Source: Acephala macrosclerotiorum (lineage: Eukaryota; Ascomycota; Leotiomycetes; Helotiales; Mollisiaceae). Taken from it: a stretch of DNA of 64,000 bases. Below the pieces are notes generated by a model that was not told the DNA's origin, searched no databases, and worked only from the letters and a program-made list of their open reading frames with translations. Of the stretch, positions 46,073-56,852 are shown piece by piece (within the stretch, counting starts at the first letter, position 1; each line of letters starts with the position of its first letter). The DNA lies in NCBI GenBank assembly GCA_014904845.1, contig MU119354.1, positions 1 to 64,000 of the forward strand, given 5' to 3'. Position numbers and translations under genes: made by a program.

Positions 46073-47398
46073 TCACTCGGGTATTGGGTTCTCTACCAAC
46101 ACCTTCTTCACCACCTTCAGCAACTTTCCATGAACACTTGGCGGTGCAGCCACCAAACCCCAGTTCTTCGCCAACTTCCTTCCAACACCGAAATTGAACT
46201 TTCCGCCATCGAGATCCGTGAGCTTCCCTCCAACTTCCTCATAGATTAATTGGCCCCCAGCATGGTCCCAAACATAACCATGATAGCTCTTCTTTGGTGG
46301 TATCCTGACCATCGCATCGACTCCGCCAATTGCAAGCGCAGCATATTTGACGTGCGTTGACCACAAGTCAACTTCCTCATCCGTCTTCAACTCGCATTCC
46401 TTCTTGACGGCCAAGTAGATCGGCTTTGAGGTATAGTTACTCGCCATTGAGTTCACATATCTCAGCTCACTCAAACTCCCCACGTCCTTTAACACTCCCA
46501 TCTTCCTCGGCTCTCCTAGACCATCGACAGTCATGCTTCGTTCGAACGCACCTTGACCCTTCACAGCCGATAACGAGACTCCAAGACCTTCCCTGTCCAC
46601 TTGCTCTTCCCGAACTTCACTGGCACCAGCTTTGATGTTCGGACATCCCAATACTCCCACCTTCTGCTCCCCATCCACAATCAACGCCAACGAAACCGCA
46701 TACTGCGTCCCGGACAAAAAAGTCTTCGTCCCATCAATAGGATCTAACATCCACACCCTCCCCTTCCCCGTCTCCACCTTCCCACCTAATCCAATTACCT
46801 TCAAAACATCTTCTTTACTCTCCAACCTCGGAACTTCACCCCCATCCTCCTTCAAACCCTGAATCAATGCCCAGACCCTCTCCAAAATATCAGGCGAATC
46901 CCGCAACATACTCTCATCTTCCTCTCCCACGAAAGTATCATTTGGAAAGTGATGATGAATAGCATTGATAATCACCGCTTGGGAAGCGAAGTCGGCGATC
47001 GTGACTGGGTCTCCAAATTCATCTTTCTCGAGTGAATTTCCTTTGTTTTGGATGGTGGATTGGACGGAGTTGGTAAGGACGCTGGCGCGGTGAACGGCGA
47101 GGGAGGCGATGTGGAGTTCGTGGGCGAAGTCCATTTCTCGGGAAGGCGGGAGGGAGTCGGTACGGGAACGGGTAATAGTGTATAGACGGGTATTAGATTT
47201 CAAAGGCCAGAAGGACGGATTTATTGTCGATTGAAGCGCTCGGCTTAAATAATGTGCCCGAGTTGAACGATGCTCAGTCAAATTGTGACTGTAAATAAGT
47301 TTCGGAAGAGTCACGTCAGGCGTCTTCATAGTGAAAATTCGGGTGGAGAAGACCCGTTTCATCCCGAAGCCGGCTTGCACGTGATGGAATTGAGCCAT
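46073..47398 (-). CDS. MET22: 3'(2'),5'-bisphosphate nucleotidase (Met22/Hal2 type)
   Basis: A single-exon frame encodes an inositol-monophosphatase-fold enzyme with DPVTIADFASQAVI, VGEEDES, the metal-binding WMLDPIDGTKTFLSG and, near the end, WDHAGGQLIYEEVGG. It dephosphorylates 3'-phosphoadenosine 5'-phosphate to AMP, protecting sulfate assimilation and RNA processing, and is the target of sodium and lithium in yeast. The canonical start is the ATG at 47134 (MDFAHELHIASLAVHRA), giving 353 aa. The frame stays open upstream to ATG 47398 with a basic, Ser/Thr-rich extension of 88 residues that could be a mitochondrial presequence. Both starts are possible. Confidence 0.9.
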   Translation of the reverse strand: MAQFHHVQAGFGMKRVFSTRIFTMKTPDVTLPKLIYSHNLTEHRSTRAHYLSRALQSTINPSFWPLKSNTRLYTITRSRTDSLPPSREMDFAHELHIASLAVHRASVLTNSVQSTIQNKGNSLEKDEFGDPVTIADFASQAVIINAIHHHFPNDTFVGEEDESMLRDSPDILERVWALIQGLKEDGGEVPRLESKEDVLKVIGLGGKVETGKGRVWMLDPIDGTKTFLSGTQYAVSLALIVDGEQKVGVLGCPNIKAGASEVREEQVDREGLGVSLSAVKGQGAFERSMTVDGLGEPRKMGVLKDVGSLSELRYVNSMASNYTSKPIYLAVKKECELKTDEEVDLWSTHVKYAALAIGGVDAMVRIPPKKSYHGYVWDHAGGQLIYEEVGGKLTDLDGGKFNFGVGRKLAKNWGLVAAPPSVHGKLLKVVKKVLVENPIPE

Positions 47399-47704
47399 TG
47401 AGCGGGCCCCTATCTGCAAGCGAGGGACAGTCGGGTTCCGAAAGGACTCTAGAAATCCTTGGTTGACACCACTTGTTGGAAAGAAAAGATGATTGCTGCT
47501 TTGGAAAGGGAGACTTCGGCCTACAACATATACCCCGCTAATGTGGCGTCGGACATCTCATATTTGAACAAGGACCTGGCTACACTTCTAACTTTCACGC
47601 TTTCTCCTTGCCGATTTTGTGGCTGCTTTGCTCCCGCTTCCATCCGAGCAAGAGCCACAACTCTGATTCAATTTACATTTTCCATTCATTTTTGTCCTCA
47701 CAAC

Positions 47705-48590
47705 TCACAACCTACTCCCATCCTTACCTTTCTCTTTCTGAAGAGCCTTAAACGCATTCACGCATCCCAAAACCAACGCCCCCTCATTGAACCTCCCCGG
47801 ATAAGTCCTCACCAGGGCCTCCGCCAGTTCCCTCGCATTCCCTACCCTCTCCAACTCCTCCTCAAACCTCTCAATATAAATCCTCGTCTCAGCAATATGT
47901 CCACTCCCAATTCCCTCTCCTTCAACCATATGCCCCGGAACAACCAATTCTGGTCCCAAAGCCCCAACTTTCTTTATACTCTCAATCCAAGCGTCTCGTT
48001 TTGTTCTAGTATCGCATTCACCTAACATTTGGTGACAGGAACCGTATATGACGTCGCCGCAGACGGCGAGTTTGAGGGTGGGCACCCAGAGGATTGTTGA
48101 ATCATGGGTGTCGGCTTGTCCGACTTCGATGGCGTGGAGGGTGTGTCCGTCGAGGTCGATGAGTCCGTTTGAGGGGAGGGGGTTGGCGAGCGTCAATGGC
48201 TGAGGAATCTCGCCTGGGAATCCGGATTCCCAGGCTTGGGGATAGAATTTGGCGGAGATTTGCTGCTTCATGTGCTCGACCGTTCCTTCTGTCGCAATGG
48301 CTTCTGCTTCTGGAAAATTCTTTCAGTAGAAGAGGGAGGCCGAAGAAATGATCTCCATGGCCGTGAGTGATGTATATCTTTATCGATTTCTTGTTGGGTA
48401 TGGTCGTTCTGATCCAAGATATCAGGGCAGTGGTTTGAGATGTTGTGATGGGTGTGTCGGCCAGGATTGCAGAGTCAGAGGAATGGATCAATGTGCTGGT
48501 GATGGGGGACCATTGTCCACCTACTGTGCTATTAGGCTTCTTCCAGGGAGTAGGCGGGGATATATGGAAATCAACTTTGAGGGACAACAT
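47705..48590 (-). pseudogene. Metallo-beta-lactamase fold hydrolase with one frameshift
   Basis: From ATG 48590 the frame reads through ISTSQTTAL-like sequence into ITHGHGDHFFGLPLLLK, the HxHxDH zinc motif. Between about 48325 and 48312 one extra base must be skipped to continue into NFPEAEAIATEGTVEHMKQQ and the frame ending at 47705, which carries DTHDSTILWVP, LAVCGDVIYG and LVVPGH. Both halves align to one family in order, so this is a single gene with a 1-nt frameshift or a sequence error. Members hydrolyse varied esters, thioesters or lactams; the substrate is unknown. The neighbouring monooxygenase is also broken. Confidence 0.65.
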
Positions 48591-49000
48591 TTGGAATATG
48601 ATAAAATTACGAAAAGGCGACCGTGATTAAAAGCATTGGTTCTCTTGATTGCTGGATACCGATGCTGCTTATAACCCATGCCTTCAAACTACGATAGCCG
48701 GGCATTGATTAGTGAACTGCATCCGAGGCAATGAAAGGAGCCGATGATAATGATGATAAAACACCAGCAATTTTAACCTCTATTCTGATTGTCTGTACTA
48801 CATCTAGCGACTCTCCTCCCAATAATGTCAGTAACACCTGTAATGTCTGAGGTAACTGCTAACATCTCACATCACTTGGACTGCTGAAAACCCCTTGGCG
48901 ACCCACTCATGATAGGACACTCAACTTTACCTCTCAAAAGTGGCCTCCATAGTTCTGTTCCGCTTGTTCTTCACCTGAATATGGAATGTCGGATCCGTCT
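48591..49000. other. Intergenic between the two broken genes
   Basis: No gene is supported. It may include the lost 3' end of the monooxygenase and the promoter of the hydrolase. Confidence 0.35.
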
Positions 49001-50229
49001 TCAGCTTTTCAAAGAATTCGAGTCTGTTCTCCACATCTGGAGATTCATCGCGCTGCAACCGTATGAGACTTCCAAAGGATTTCTCGTTCGCCATGCTTCA
49101 GGACTCGAACAGGCGCATTGCCATAGCCAAAAGCGTCGCAGATTGCAATACGGCGCATCGCCGGCTAGCAAGACTCGTCCCTTACGACCCATAGAGGCTA
49201 GTCGTTGCTAAAGAATATATAGTTCCGCTCGCGCGATCTTGAATATCCCTAGTCCACCTGGGACATTGCCATCATTAGCCTTGATGAATCTCTGCAGGCG
49301 TTCGTAGGCATGATCCATTATGCTTTGCCTGCCGTCGGGTAGATTCTGATCCTCAGAGTACGCTATACGCCAAATGGCAGCACCTGGGCCGGAGTCAAGT
49401 CCGAATTCGTCTTCTTCGGTATACGCGATCGCGCACCATTCAATGGGATCGACGATGAAATTCATACGGCCGAAGCCTCGGTGCTTGATAAAGTCGTACT
49501 GAACGTCTGTGCCAATCATCTTCATGTTCTCCCAAGTGAAACCTTCATAGATCTGCCAGCAGGTCAGCACAAAGTCCTTGCCAGGGACATTGGGAAAGGG
49601 AAGACGGCCTACGCCCAGTATTTGCCACACAGAACTGTTGGCCCCGTCGGCTCCAACAACATATTTAGCGCAATAGAATGAATGTCCCGCGAGAGCAGGG
49701 GACTTTTCGGAATCCAATCTCTTCTGTGTCTTGGCCATCACTCCATTGGGGCTCGAAGCATCATCCTCGACATCAACCACCTTCTATCCAAACCTGATTT
49801 CCACAGTAGGGTACTTTTCAATATCCTTCAGTATCAACTCGTTCATTCTCTTTTACCCAGTTATCAGCGCACCTTTAAACTCGTATGGCTTGTCCGATTC
49901 GATGGTCAAATGTGCGAGTTCATTGCAGTCAACGTCACGCCATGATACCCCGCAGTAATTAGAATATGAGTGTGTGGTGATTGTATCGAAGATACCGAGT
50001 TCGCGGAAGATAGTGAGGACGGTTGGCATGTAGACCATCACTCGTATTGTAGGGAGAAGCTTCTTGTACGATTCGAGGACGGTAGTGCGGATGCCAGCCT
50101 GCCCAAGACGAAGAGCAAGCAGGAGACCGACGGGACCTGCGCCCGCGATGACAACGTCCGCAGCTGTCTGCGGATCTATTAGTTCAAGAAATTGTCATGG
50201 GAAATAAGTTCGCGTACCTCTGAAGCCAT
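49001..50229 (-). pseudogene. FAD-dependent aromatic monooxygenase, broken
   Basis: The minus strand reads a phenol-hydroxylase-like flavoprotein: VVIAGAGPVGLLLALRLGQAG (Rossmann GxGxxG), LTIFRELGIFDTI, YVVGADGANSSV (the DG motif) and GRVLLAGDAPY (the second FAD contact, GD). In-frame stops occur at 49853-49855, 49784-49786 and 49208-49210, each one transition from a sense codon. A frameshift after the GDAPYCN segment separates the tail reading FGYGNAPVRVLKHG. The start is unclear because the small first exon (MASE, 50229-50218) does not splice in phase. Intact relatives hydroxylate phenolic rings. The gene borders the RIP island at 50.5 kb. Confidence 0.75.
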
Positions 50230-50529
50230 GCCATTGCAATGTCAATTGCACCTCAATCGAAAGGGAATTGATACATCTCCTAGGCGTTCGTGAAGGTTGA
50301 AAGAAAGGAAGTTAACCTACTACCAGTGCCTACCTCGCAGATCTAGGTCTGCATTTTCCCTCAGAGCTGAGCCCCGTACCCACCGGAAGGCGGACATGCT
50401 ACATAGCAATGAAGTGAAGTATTAATGGAAGGAACCATCGTGAATTGCAATCGCGAGTCGTTGACTGGAGTGGCACTATTGACAAAACAGGGGTGACAAT
50501 AGCCGGAGAGCTGTGTACAATTATATCCC

Positions 50530-50700
50530 GGGACGATATATATTCTTTAATTTACTTTTCTTATAAAAGCCTTAATATTAAATATTCGCATGTTTTTACG
50601 AAATAAATTATTTTATATATAAATATTATTAATGATTAATAATTTATAATAAAATATAAATATAATATTAATTTAATTAAAATTAAAATTATTGGCCGTC
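50530..50700. repeat. AT-rich RIP-like tract
   Basis: Nearly pure A/T sequence with no frame. It marks the left border of the second repeat island. Confidence 0.6.
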
Positions 50701-50782
50701 CGCCTTAAGGACTAATGTCAACTTTTATTAAGTCACGTGTAATTCACGTGGCACGAGTCATCTCAACTAGGTATGGGCGAAC

Positions 50783-51390
50783 AAATTTTAACCGAGTTGC
50801 CCAAATCTAGCGATTTGATTGGTTCACTTAAGAAATCCGCGGTCTCGTGACTTCGGATTAATATGCAGCCGATCCGGTGAGGAACACCAAAACCTCGATT
50901 TATATGCGACTACGCTGCGCCTATAATTATAATATATTAGCTGATCCAAATTACATAAGACTTATAAATAAGTTGAAACTCAATTAAATACTTCCATATT
51001 CCAAGTTTCAAGCGATTTTATTAATCCGTTGTTGCGCAAATCAATGGAATATAGTCGCACTCAGCAAAAATGGCGACCGCAAAACTTCTAAGTGCGCTTC
51101 TGCCTTAGGCATTTAGCACTTAGGTGCTGGAACACTAAAAATCCATTCTACGGCTGCGCAGCTTTCGAGGGGGGTCCCAAGGGGTCTCCCCCTGGAATCA
51201 TATACTAAGTAAAGTGATTCAAATTGATTAAATCGATTGTAGTAACTCAATATAAAAGACGGGGGTCCCAGGGGGGTCCCCTTGGTGTAAATTGAAGTTT
51301 TACTAGAAGTGCGTTTTTGCCTTAGGCACTAATGTGCTTATCAGCTTATCGGCTTCACCGCCCAGCAGAATCTAGAATTCTACCTCAATA
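50783..51390. repeat. Dispersed non-coding repeat, copy 2
   Basis: Collinear with 835-1580 through shared blocks such as AACACCAAAACCTCGATTTA, TTGTTGCGCAAATCAAT and CTTATCAGCTTATCGGCT. It lacks some duplicated segments of copy 1 (the TCTCTCCTCCGG units). Element class unknown. Confidence 0.55.
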
Positions 51391-51504
51391 ACTATTCCAA
51401 CTTCAAATACTTATAAATCGCTCAAATTAAGAGCTTTTAACTTGAAATTTAAAATAAAAATAAATTACTAAAGTCGAAGACTTTATAGCCCTTCGCAGGA
51501 GCGC

Positions 51505-51605
51505 CCCTGCGAGGCCTGCGGAGCAAAATGTGCGTCGAGTAAAGAAAGAAAGAGTTCGTCCGCTGATTGGCTCGCTTGCGAGTCGGCGGACGGACTCTTT
51601 CTTTT
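51505..51605. repeat. Imperfect inverted repeat (hairpin) within the island
   Basis: The arms read AAAGAAAGAAAGAGTTCGTCCGC and its near complement, GCGGACGGACTCTTTCTTT, around a loop containing GGCTCGCTTGCGAG. It may be the terminus of a decayed element. Confidence 0.45.
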
Positions 51606-51680
51606 GGAACGAGAGAAACATTTTTTTATATTATTAAATATTATTAAATTATAAAATTATTTTTTATAAAAATATTATTT

Positions 51681-51801
51681 TAATATTATATATTTATTAT
51701 AAAATTTAAAAATAAAATATTAATTATAATTAAAATAATATTATATATTTATTATAAAATTTAAAAATAAAATATTAATTATAATTAAAATAATATTATA
51801 T
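51681..51801. repeat. 55-bp AT-rich tandem repeat
   Basis: Two complete 55-bp units (starting 51681 and 51736) and the start of a third (51791) are nearly identical and begin TAATATTATATATTTATTAT. Strong identity despite pure A/T content indicates recent duplication after RIP. Confidence 0.7.
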
Positions 51802-52064
51802 AAAAAACGTAAAATATTATAAAAATAATTAATATAAATATAATATATATAAATAAATAATAAGGTTTACTCTCAGCTACGGAGCTTATATACTAGTTGG
51901 TGGCACGTGATTCGCACGTGCTCTATGTACAAAATCTTTTCGTAACAAATAAAATAATATTATATATAAAAATTAATAAATAAATAAATAAATAAATTTA
52001 AAAATAATAAAAAATTTAAATATTAAAACTTAAAAAATTAAATTAATATAATATTAATTTATTT

Positions 52065-54674
52065 TCATATTTCCGTTTCAAATCTACTCTTAGTCCTATA
52101 ATCGCTATTCTTATTTTCTTGCACGGTTTGTCGATCCCTAATAATCTCATAAACTCTCGCATGCGCCAAGTAGTCCGAGTCGGGCCCATTTTTATCAACT
52201 GCCCTGTTGAGCAGTTTGTACGTGTAAGAGAGATTCTCCTGCGGTTGGTTTCCTAGGGTGGTGCTCAGATTGAACACTGAAATTGACCCGTCGGCGCTGC
52301 CAATGACGACAGTCGAATCGCTTGCAGCAAATGCAACCGGTGTGAGGCCAATTCCGGGATTGCTCTGCGGGATACCTATGTAGAGGTTAGACTACTTACC
52401 CTCAGTGAACCCTTTGGGAGTAAGAAGATACTTGTCCATGCTTCAGTTCCACTTGTGGAGTCCATCTTCCAGAGTGAGCTGTCTATGGCGAAGGCAAATA
52501 CAAAGGTTTTCGAGGCGGCAAGTAGAGTAACACCTTGGTTTCCAGGTGCTGGGCACTGATGCTAAACATTTTATTAGTCATTAAATCCCATCGCACATTG
52601 GAGAGCCCTTAATGCGACGCATATACTCAACAAGAGCCATGTTTGGGTCTATGAGACTCACCCATTGACTGACAGCCTGTCCACTTCGTTGCCAGAGCGT
52701 CTGAGAGAAAACGGATCCACTAGCATCTAGACCGTAATTCTTGAAGTTACAAGTCACCATTTGCGTGAGTGTCGGCTTTTGCGGGCCCATGTTTGCATGC
52801 CAATTTTTCCACCAGCCGCCATTTGGAAACTGTGTAACGCTGTAATTACCATCGCTGAGCACTCCAAAGACGAATATCGGGTCCAAGCCTCCGCAGGAAA
52901 TGCTCTTCAAGTTAGGCGGGGTGTTGGCAAAATCATTTCTGTCAAAATCATTTCTGTCAAAATCATTTCTGTCAAAATCATTATTGCCTGGTATCCATGA
53001 TGAGGTTAAGTCTGACAGTTGTCGCCAATAGTATTGCGACGAGTAGCTCTTACTAAGCGCAACGAGGCGCCATTCTGTATTGAAGTTGAATATGTCACCA
53101 CCTACTGCAATCATGTCAATACCACCAATGACCGACGGATATGCGGACCAGGTATTCGGCGTGTTTGATATATCGGTTCGCCACGCTTGGTTTTGGCTAT
53201 CAAGAACCACAGCATAATTTCCAGCCGTAGCTATGCCCCGATTGCGAGTGGGGAGGTTGCGCGAATCAGCCTGCTGAATGTGTGGTTGAGCAAGCCAGGA
53301 ACCAACGATTGTCAAAGGACGCATGCTGGCCTGCGGGCAGCTATCAGAGTGTTGGGTATAGGCTCTGCTTGTCGTGCCAGGTTGGCCTGCTTGGCCGTCT
53401 TGGAAAAGTAAGTTAAGATACGCAATCGATCATAGAAACTTTACCTGATTGCCCGGTCGTCGCCAAGGCGTTCTGCGGTTGTGTCCTAATACCGGATAGC
53501 GTCGATAGCATTTCCTGAGGCCTGGTTCTATCTCTGTCAACCGCCATACTGTGCACGAAATGCTTGAGAACGCCCACGATAGCGCGGTACCGAGGGTCTG
53601 CTCTATCGGTACATCTCGCCATCTCTATGTGGTTGGCGTCGATGCTTTCGACCGTCTCGAAGGTTTTTGGCAGATCAAGCTTCGAGGCGAACGTGCTTAC
53701 TACCTGCCATCATTTTCCGATTAGTATCTGGAGGGAATATTCAAGACGATCTGACAGCCCACCATGTTGTGCAGCCCCTTCATGCCTGATATTCCCCGTG
53801 CCTCCTGGAACGAGTGGATTTTGATGCCAAAGTCGTATACGATGGTCGTAAACTCCTCGTGGATGTTTTCTAGGACCTCGCTATTCACATCCAGCGTCCT
53901 GACGATCTTCTTGTTCGAGTCCTGCAGGGCTAGGCTAGCAAGGTTGACCGCAATCTCGCCCCATTCTGCATATGAGCTCCCCCGATGCGGGGTACCAAGA
54001 AAGACGATCAGCTTCGTGCGCTCGCGAAATTTTTCGGTGGATCTGCGTATTGCCTGTAACTATATTAGCTTCAGATCTTCCTTCAAGATTGCCAACGTAC
54101 ATCCTTGACGATGATCCCGCCGAGACTATGTGCCACGAACAAAATCGGGTCCTAGGTCATTGTCAGCATGTCATTCCGCCGCAGGTAGCAGACGAAGCCA
54201 CCTCATTCTCGATCTCCCGGTCGATCTTTGCCGCAAAGTCTCGGCCATGCTGCGACACGCTGTTCTGGTTGTTCGCCTGGAACATCCCGCTGATCACATC
54301 CGCATTGTATCCGTACGTCCACACTCTCGCCTCGGGTATGTCCTGTGTGAGATACTCGTCGGGCCAGAACAGCTTGGCGGAACGGTCTTCGCTCGTTCTG
54401 TTGTCGGCGGTCGAGGTCGACGATTTGGTCTTGAAGAAGGACTTGAACTTTCGTTTGCTCGACGTCGCGGCTCCCGTGCCCTGGCTGCTCACGTTCCGAC
54501 TATCCTCCCACGTGTGCCTAGGATGTCCCCTCAAGCCGTGCACAAAGACGATGCTATATCGCGTTAATCAAGGTCACTAGCAGCGGAATTGTTCTCGCAC
54601 TTGACTCGGCACGGTCCATTCCTAGCGCTATCAATACCAGTAAGTTCCGTGAAGCCGATCCGGTGTATAGACAT
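52065..54674 (-). CDS. SesB-like alpha/beta hydrolase with C-terminal propeller-like domain
   Basis: Eight exons (54674-54601, 54553-54202, 54151-54101, 54053-53763, 53703-53445, 53398-52632, 52561-52400, 52364-52065) sum to 752 codons (751 aa). Residues about 25-310 form the SesB/DUF676-type serine esterase found at the front of fungal NLR proteins: IVFVHGLRGHPRHTW, VWTYGYNADV, VAHSLGGIIVK (nucleophile serine), FLGTPHRGS and SIDANHIEMARC. After a short linker there is no NB-ARC or NACHT. Instead about 370 residues carry repeated, W-terminated beta-type segments (VVLDSQNQAWRTDI, SDGNYSVTQFPNGGWW, DASGSVFSQTLW, AIDSSLWKMD, SADGSISVF), best explained as a beta-propeller or lectin-like fold; this is inference. 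One intron is only 35 nt. The gene is undamaged between two RIP-scarred flanks. Confidence 0.75.
52929..52988 (-). repeat. 15-bp coding tandem repeat
   Basis: Four copies of AAAATCATTTCTGTC (the last degenerate) lie in frame in the hydrolase-propeller gene and encode NDFDR repeats. They sit in a loop between propeller-like segments. Confidence 0.85.
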
Positions 54675-55013
54675 ATTTTATTTGGCCAGTTTTTGATAAA
54701 TGTAAAGTCGCCGTCGTTATTTTAAGTTTTTAAAAGGATATGACGCTGCTTGGCCCGCACATTTTCAGCTTGCATTTTTCATTAAGCGTTTCGCAGCCTT
54801 AGCTATAATTGAACTTTTATGCCTAAGGCCGCAACGAAAAACAACAAATATAACCAAACGAGCTTCGTTTACGCCCGCCTTTGCTGTCTTTTACCGTCTA
54901 ACGGCCCTTCGTAAGCTCCGGGGTGGCCTGAAACAGCTATAGAGGTCCTATCCTCAGCTCATCCCGCCGGAGGCCTTGTTTACGACGCGTAGCTTCTTAT
55001 ATAATTTAGTTAT
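54675..55013. other. Repeat-derived DNA upstream of the hydrolase gene
   Basis: No gene is supported. The sequence has mixed composition with GC-rich blocks (CTCCGGGGTGGCC, CCGCCGGAGGCC) and ends at the miniature element. It must contain the promoter of the gene starting at 54674. Confidence 0.35.
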
Positions 55014-55300
55014 GCCTTTGACGATAATTAAAAGTTTCCTACTAAGGGAAAAAAGGTTCACGTAGAGTTTATATAATAACACGTAATATTTTTAAAAAAT
55101 TTAAATCACGTTTTTGCGCCAAGAAACGCCAAAATGTATCGCTTTTAGCACTTAGTGCTCCCCGTAGTTTAAAGCTTTCCGGCCCCCATAGAACAACTCT
55201 AGCCCCACGTAGGGGGGGTTATAGCGGGGGAACGCTCCTACTCGCGCCGGCGGAGCCGGTGCGAATAAAAACTCATTTATAAATTCAAGTCGTCAAAGGC
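55014..55300 (-). mobile_element. Miniature inverted-repeat element, copy C
   Basis: The 287-bp unit is inverted relative to copies A and B, with perfect 11-bp ends GCCTTTGACGA (55014-55024) and TCGTCAAAGGC (55290-55300). The shared interior includes the CGCCAAGAAACGCC block and the GGCGGAGCCGG block. Similarity to copy B continues beyond the right end for some 25 bp. Confidence 0.65.
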
Positions 55301-55419
55301 AGGGCATAGCGTGAAGTACGAGGGACATCCCATTATTAAAAAATGGAATCTAAGTAATCTGGTTCTTAGACCGGCTATAGCCATGCACGTGATGCGGCCG
55401 CAATGCGGCTGCTAGCTTT

Positions 55420-55640
55420 TTAAATACTACGAATCTAGTTTTAATTAATAATTATATACGTAATACGGTTATTAATTTAAAATAATTATTTTATTATAAT
55501 TATATTAATTTAATAAATAATATTTTTAAAAAAATTATAAAAAAAATAATAATAATTTAAATATATATTTAATTTACAAATAAAAATATAAAAATAAAAA
55601 TTTTAAAATTTTATTATATAAATCGAGTTAGGAGGGAAAA
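55420..55640. repeat. AT-rich RIP-like tract truncating the hydratase gene
   Basis: Nearly pure A/T. Its right edge cuts the enoyl-CoA hydratase frame after VYLVTTGD, so the insertion or rearrangement removed the 3' part of that gene. Confidence 0.55.
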
Positions 55641-56385
55641 CATCACCAGTTGTGACGAGGTACACTGCTCTCAAGTACCCGATCAAGCGGGGTAGGAAGA
55701 ACAAGGAGCTCGACTCCATAGTAATGCCTCGACGAGCAAACACGAAGCTATATTTCCCTCCCTCATAGGCAATTCTATCGCAGTTAACGTCTTACCTGCC
55801 TCCAAGAAAGAGACGCACAAGGAATGGGGGGAGAGTGATCTCACCTGATAGCAGCGGGCAGAGTCATAGTCATGCCCACCCAACAGCACTTCCTTGCATT
55901 ACAGCGATCGTTGGTTTCCTACACCTACAGATCGCCAACACAACTCTTCCTCCTCTGTTTCGTTCCATCAGCTTTCATTTCTTGGCCTTCCAGGTTTAAA
56001 GTACGTACCCGTCTCGGTAGTCCATTACCCTCTCTTCGCCACCCTTGAGCCCTCTCCAAGTCAGCACCCGCACAAAAGGTCCGCCCAGCTCCAGTGAGTA
56101 CGATGACCTTCACTCGTTTATCGACATCGAACAATGGATATACCTTTATGTCGTCAGTCAGAATGATAAACTTATTGTTTGAACGCTACATTTCTGTCGT
56201 ACCTTCTCAAAATCATCCATCATTTCCCCTGTAAATGCATTCTGCATCTTCGGTCTATTGAGGGTAAGGACAATGATCGGAGTTGGAGAAGGTGATCCAG
56301 CAGGGTAATGAGACAATTTGATGTGCGTCAACGGAATGGTCTCGTAGGATCTAGGGAGGACGACAGGCGCTGGTGACGGGATCAT
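55640..56385 (-). pseudogene. Enoyl-CoA hydratase/isomerase, frameshifted and truncated
   Basis: From ATG 56385 the minus strand reads LPRSYETIPLTHIKLSHYPA, IIVLTLNRPKMQNAFTGEMM, then after an intron VYPLFDVDKRVKVIVLTGAGRTFCAGADLE, the crotonase oxyanion region. Beyond this the frame must shift near 56050 to reach RVVLAICRCRKPTI and again near 55880 to reach GMTMTLPAAIR. FVFARRGITMESSSLFFLPRLIG follows, and the gene stops at the AT-rich border at 55640. About 100 C-terminal residues are missing. Crotonases hydrate or isomerise enoyl-CoA in fatty-acid oxidation. This copy cannot be functional. Confidence 0.75.
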
Positions 56386-56852
56386 TTTGGTGGGCTTGAC
56401 AGTTTCTTTTTTTTTTCAGATTGGTTTTGCGTACTGAATTTCTTTAACCTTCAACTGAGATTGAAAATGTTTGTATTGAGATGATGTTTTAAGTTATTCT
56501 CGGACGTTGTTCAGTAATCCTCAAAGAGACGGCATTCGGGTATCGCGAAAGCTTGTGTTGAGTCAGCATGGTGCGGGGTCGAAAACACCCCGCCATCGCC
56601 GCACGAAAAGTGATCGTGGCATGCATGGTGACAGTATTACGAGGAAAGGTGTTTCTTGGGGCAAAAATATCAGCCAAGTTCAATTTCACGCTCCTACTAT
56701 TCCCTCGATCAAAAGCTGGCAATAAATACAAATGGGTATCATTTATGCTACAAATGAAGCCAAGTTCCAAAACGCCAGAAAGTCCGCTAAAATTGACATC
56801 GCATGCACCGCTTTTGTTTCGAGACATCCATATGTGTAGAAAAAGGAAAGTT
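56386..56852. other. Intergenic, hydratase 5' side to kinase-vWA 3' end
   Basis: A frame at 56489-56827 (minus) has no recognisable domain and is probably not a gene. No repeats were recognised. Confidence 0.35.

Noticed and set aside
52365..52399. Stop TAG in the hydrolase-propeller gene
   Set aside because: The stop lies inside a 35-nt intron; splicing restores a frame that runs to 52065 with a correct codon total.
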